Source: Opitutaceae bacterium UBA3033
GTDB lineage: Bacteria > Verrucomicrobiota > Verrucomicrobiia > Opitutales > Opitutaceae
Length of the DNA: 16,508 nt
Assembly: GCA_002367815.1 (NCBI GenBank)
Contig: DFDG01000163.1
Location: 10,476 to 26,983 of the forward strand
Reading direction: 5' to 3'
Under the pieces are notes generated by a model. That model had not been told where the DNA came from. It ran no database searches and saw nothing but the letters and a program-made list of their open reading frames with translations. Of the stretch, positions 14,402 to 16,508 are shown in pieces; position 1 is the stretch's first letter, and the number at the start of each line of letters is the position of its first letter. Position numbers and translations under genes: made by a program.

Positions 14402-14599
14402 TTACTCAGCGTGGCGATTACGCAGCATCTGAGTAAAGGCCATGACCTTGGTCTTGCGGCGACGCACTTCGCAGGGCTTTTCAAAGTAGCGTTTAGCCCG
14501 AACACCTTTGATGATGTTCTCGCGTTCGAGCTTCTTTTTCATGCGACGGATTGCGCGGTCAATTGGCTCGTTCTTGCGGATTTTGATTTCGATGGACAT
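14402..14599 (-). CDS. rpsU: Small ribosomal subunit protein bS21
   Basis: A 65-residue basic protein of the 30S subunit, located near the anti-Shine-Dalgarno end of 16S rRNA and involved in initiation. It begins MSIEIKIRKNEPIDRAIRRM and has the family's KRYFEKPCEVRRRK segment (about 38-51), then a basic tail ending RNRHAE. The frame stays open upstream to 14662, but ATG 14599 gives the exact family N-terminus. No Shine-Dalgarno precedes it: the bases before the ATG read CAGTCAAGCCAC. It is transcribed away from dnaE, has its own terminator, and is probably monocistronic. Confidence 0.97.
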   Translation of the reverse strand: MSIEIKIRKNEPIDRAIRRMKKKLERENIIKGVRAKRYFEKPCEVRRRKTKVMAFTQMLRNRHAE

Positions 14600-14758
14600 G
14601 TGGCTTGACTGATGTGAAAGGGAAAAGCCCAACAGCAAGCCATTCGGGTGGTGCTCCGTCAATGGCTTTTTTAAAGAGATAATCTAATCCCCAATTCACC
14701 TCGCAAATCCGCCTTTAGACCTTGCGCGGAAGACGGCGCCAGCTTGGCTGGATATCCC

Positions 14759-16508
14759 GTGCCGTCGACCGACAAAAACTTTGTTCATCTCCATGTTCAT
14801 TCCGACTACAGCCTGCTCGATGGGGCCTGCCGGATCGACCGATTGATGGACCGGGCGGTGGAACTGGGTATGCCCGCATTGGCGCTCACCGACCACGGCA
14901 ATCTGTTCGGGGCTATTTCTTTTTACAACGCAGCCAAAGCCAAGGGCATCAAGCCTTTAATCGGCTGCGAACTCTACTTGGTCGAGACTTCCCGGCTCGA
15001 AAAACATGGCCGCTCAGACGAGGGCAAATCCATGTTTCACCTCGGTTTGTTGGCTCGAAACCTTACCGGATACCAAAATCTCCTCAAACTGGTCTCCGAC
15101 GCGCACCTGAAGGGTTTTTACTACAAACCACGCACGGATATAGAGACGTTGTCTAAATATGCCGACGGGTTGATCGGCTTTACAGGTTGTCTCGCTTCCT
15201 TGGTCCCCCAGCACCTGATGCACGACCGGTGGGAAGAAGCCCGAACCGCCTGTGGACGTTTCATCGAGATCTTTGGCCGGGAAAACTATTTCGTCGAAAT
15301 CCAGGATCATGGCATCCCCGAGCAGAAGAAAGTCATCCCCGGGCTGCTCAAGCTCGCTCAGGAATTTAATTTAAAGGTCATATGCACCAACGACGTTCAC
15401 TACGTCCAGTCAACCGATGCCGGGCCGCACGACTCACTGCTCTGCATCCAAACCGGTTCGAAAATTAATGATACGGACCGCATGCGTTTCACCGGCAAGG
15501 AATTCTATCTGAAATCGCGGGACGAGATGCATTCACTCTTCGGCGAAGTTCCGGATTCGCTCACCAACACGCAACTGGTCGCGGAGATGTGCGATCTCAC
15601 CATTCCTTTCCCCAAGGGCAGCGAGCGCTATCCCAAGTATCCTCTGCCTCCGGAAGTCACGACCGATCGCACCGGATATTTAAAGCAACTCTGCATTGAA
15701 GGTCTGAAGGAGCGATACGGCGTGGATTATCACCATCCCGACAAAGCTTCCGACCCAGAATTAGCCAAAACGCTTTGCGAACGAATCGACTACGAATTGT
15801 CCATCATCATCAAGACGGGATTCGAAGATTACTTTCTCGTGGTGTGGGATTTTATCGATTGGGCCCGCAAGCAAAACATTCCGGTAGGTCCGGGGCGCGG
15901 TTCCGGAGCAGGATGCATCGTGGCGTATTTGCTGCGCATCACCAATCTCGACCCGTTGCGCTTCAAGTTGCTCTTCGAACGTTTCCTGAATCCCGAACGC
16001 GTCTCCCCTCCCGATTTTGATATCGATTTCTGCATGCGCCGTCGCGGCGAGGTCATCGATTATGTGCGTGAGAAATACGGCAACGATTGCGTGGCCAACA
16101 TCATCACCTACGGCACGCTCGGGGCCAAGATGGTCATCCGTGATGTCTCGCGCGTCCATGATCTGCCCTATGCGGAGGCCGATCGACTCGCGAAGATGAT
16201 CCCCGACGAACTCAATATTTCACTCGAGGAATCCTACAACAAATCTGCCGAGCTCAAGGCCGAGATCGACAGTAACCCGGCCGCCAAGAAAATCTACGAT
16301 CAGGGACTCGTGCTGGAAGGCATGGTGCGCAATACCGGCAAGCACGCCGCCGGTATTATCATCACCGACCAGCCGCTCGAAAATTTTGTGCCGCTCACGT
16401 TGCAGGAAGGTGATGTCACCGTGCAATTCGACATGAATGCCGTGGGCAAGTTGGGCCTGCTGAAGATGGATTTCCTCGGACTCAAAACACTCACCGTCAT
16501 CGCCGACG
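14759..16508 (+). CDS. dnaE: DNA polymerase III alpha subunit, N-terminal part (runs off window)
   Basis: Replicative polymerase catalytic subunit; 583 complete codons are present before the right edge, about half of the usual 1,100-1,200. The PHP domain (about 8-280) begins FVHLHVHSDYSLLDG and continues with LTDHGN (44-48), GCELYL (69-74), FTGCL and NDVHY (211-215), so the metal-binding residues look retained. The polymerase core has GPGRGSGAGC (377-386) and PDFDIDF, whose Asp419 and Asp421 are two catalytic aspartates; Asp571 in KMDFLGL is the third. The start is GTG 14759, which gives a normal short N-terminus; TTG 14744 is an in-frame alternative. No strong promoter or ribosome-binding site is visible, though GATAAT at 14678-14683 could be a -10 element. 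It diverges from rpsU. Confidence 0.97.
   Translation, partial: MPSTDKNFVHLHVHSDYSLLDGACRIDRLMDRAVELGMPALALTDHGNLFGAISFYNAAKAKGIKPLIGCELYLVETSRLEKHGRSDEGKSMFHLGLLARNLTGYQNLLKLVSDAHLKGFYYKPRTDIETLSKYADGLIGFTGCLASLVPQHLMHDRWEEARTACGRFIEIFGRENYFVEIQDHGIPEQKKVIPGLLKLAQEFNLKVICTNDVHYVQSTDAGPHDSLLCIQTGSKINDTDRMRFTGKEFYLKSRDEMHSLFGEVPDSLTNTQLVAEMCDLTIPFPKGSERYPKYPLPPEVTTDRTGYLKQLCIEGLKERYGVDYHHPDKASDPELAKTLCERIDYELSIIIKTGFEDYFLVVWDFIDWARKQNIPVGPGRGSGAGCIVAYLLRITNLDPLRFKLLFERFLNPERVSPPDFDIDFCMRRRGEVIDYVREKYGNDCVANIITYGTLGAKMVIRDVSRVHDLPYAEADRLAKMIPDELNISLEESYNKSAELKAEIDSNPAAKKIYDQGLVLEGMVRNTGKHAAGIIITDQPLENFVPLTLQEGDVTVQFDMNAVGKLGLLKMDFLGLKTLTVIAD

Noticed and set aside
14655..14683. GATAAT at 14678-14683 as a dnaE promoter -10 element
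   Set aside because: No acceptable -35 hexamer lies 16-18 bases upstream and there is no extended -10, so I mention it only in the dnaE entry.
14722..15156. A 144-codon plus-strand frame at the dnaE start
   Set aside because: It lies in a different frame from the clear DnaE PHP domain and is Arg/Gly/Pro-rich, typical of an off-frame shadow.

Overview
The window reads as a chromosomal segment of a moderately GC-rich bacterium, most likely a member of the Verrucomicrobiota (Opitutia-like). This is an inference from the gene mix (RNase HII beside RNase HIII, a PRMT-type methyltransferase, a fused dihydroxyacetone kinase, cytosolic glycosidases) and from the many palindromic intergenic repeats. 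No rRNA, tRNA, CRISPR array, phage or complete insertion sequence was seen. Most genes stand alone or point away from each other, so there is little operon structure. Few starts have a convincing Shine-Dalgarno sequence, and four genes appear to start with GTG.

Left part (1-6350): a single-chain dihydroxyacetone kinase (minus) diverges from a protein arginine methyltransferase-like enzyme (plus). The gap between them holds a compact hairpin and an 11-bp direct repeat. Next come a repeat-rich gap, a 47-residue lysine-rich protein with its own terminator, and a compact cytosolic GH37 trehalase-like glycosidase. An AT-rich stretch follows, carrying a broken metallo-beta-lactamase-fold gene (one in-frame stop, one +1 frameshift) and bordered by copies of a short CACGAA-type repeat.

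Middle part (6350-10070): a GH2 beta-mannosidase-like enzyme without the usual C-terminal sandwich domains, then an orphan soluble PAS histidine kinase. Both are on the minus strand and are separated by palindromic repeat clusters. Trehalase-like enzyme, beta-mannosidase and dihydroxyacetone kinase together suggest intracellular breakdown of short glycosides and trioses, but they are not co-transcribed.

Right part (10070-16508): a genome-maintenance block. RNase HII and RNase HIII lie in tandem on the minus strand, and adenine glycosylase MutY diverges from RNase HIII. After a minus-strand xylose-isomerase-like TIM-barrel protein and ribosomal protein bS21 (with a clear terminator), DNA polymerase III alpha (dnaE) diverges and runs off the right edge. 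Together these genes handle RNA in DNA, oxidised-guanine mispairs and replication.

The items most worth a second look are the PRMT-like enzyme with intact catalytic loops, the decayed AT-rich insert, the tandem RNase HII/HIII pair, the lysine-rich mini-protein and the density of unrelated palindromic repeat families.
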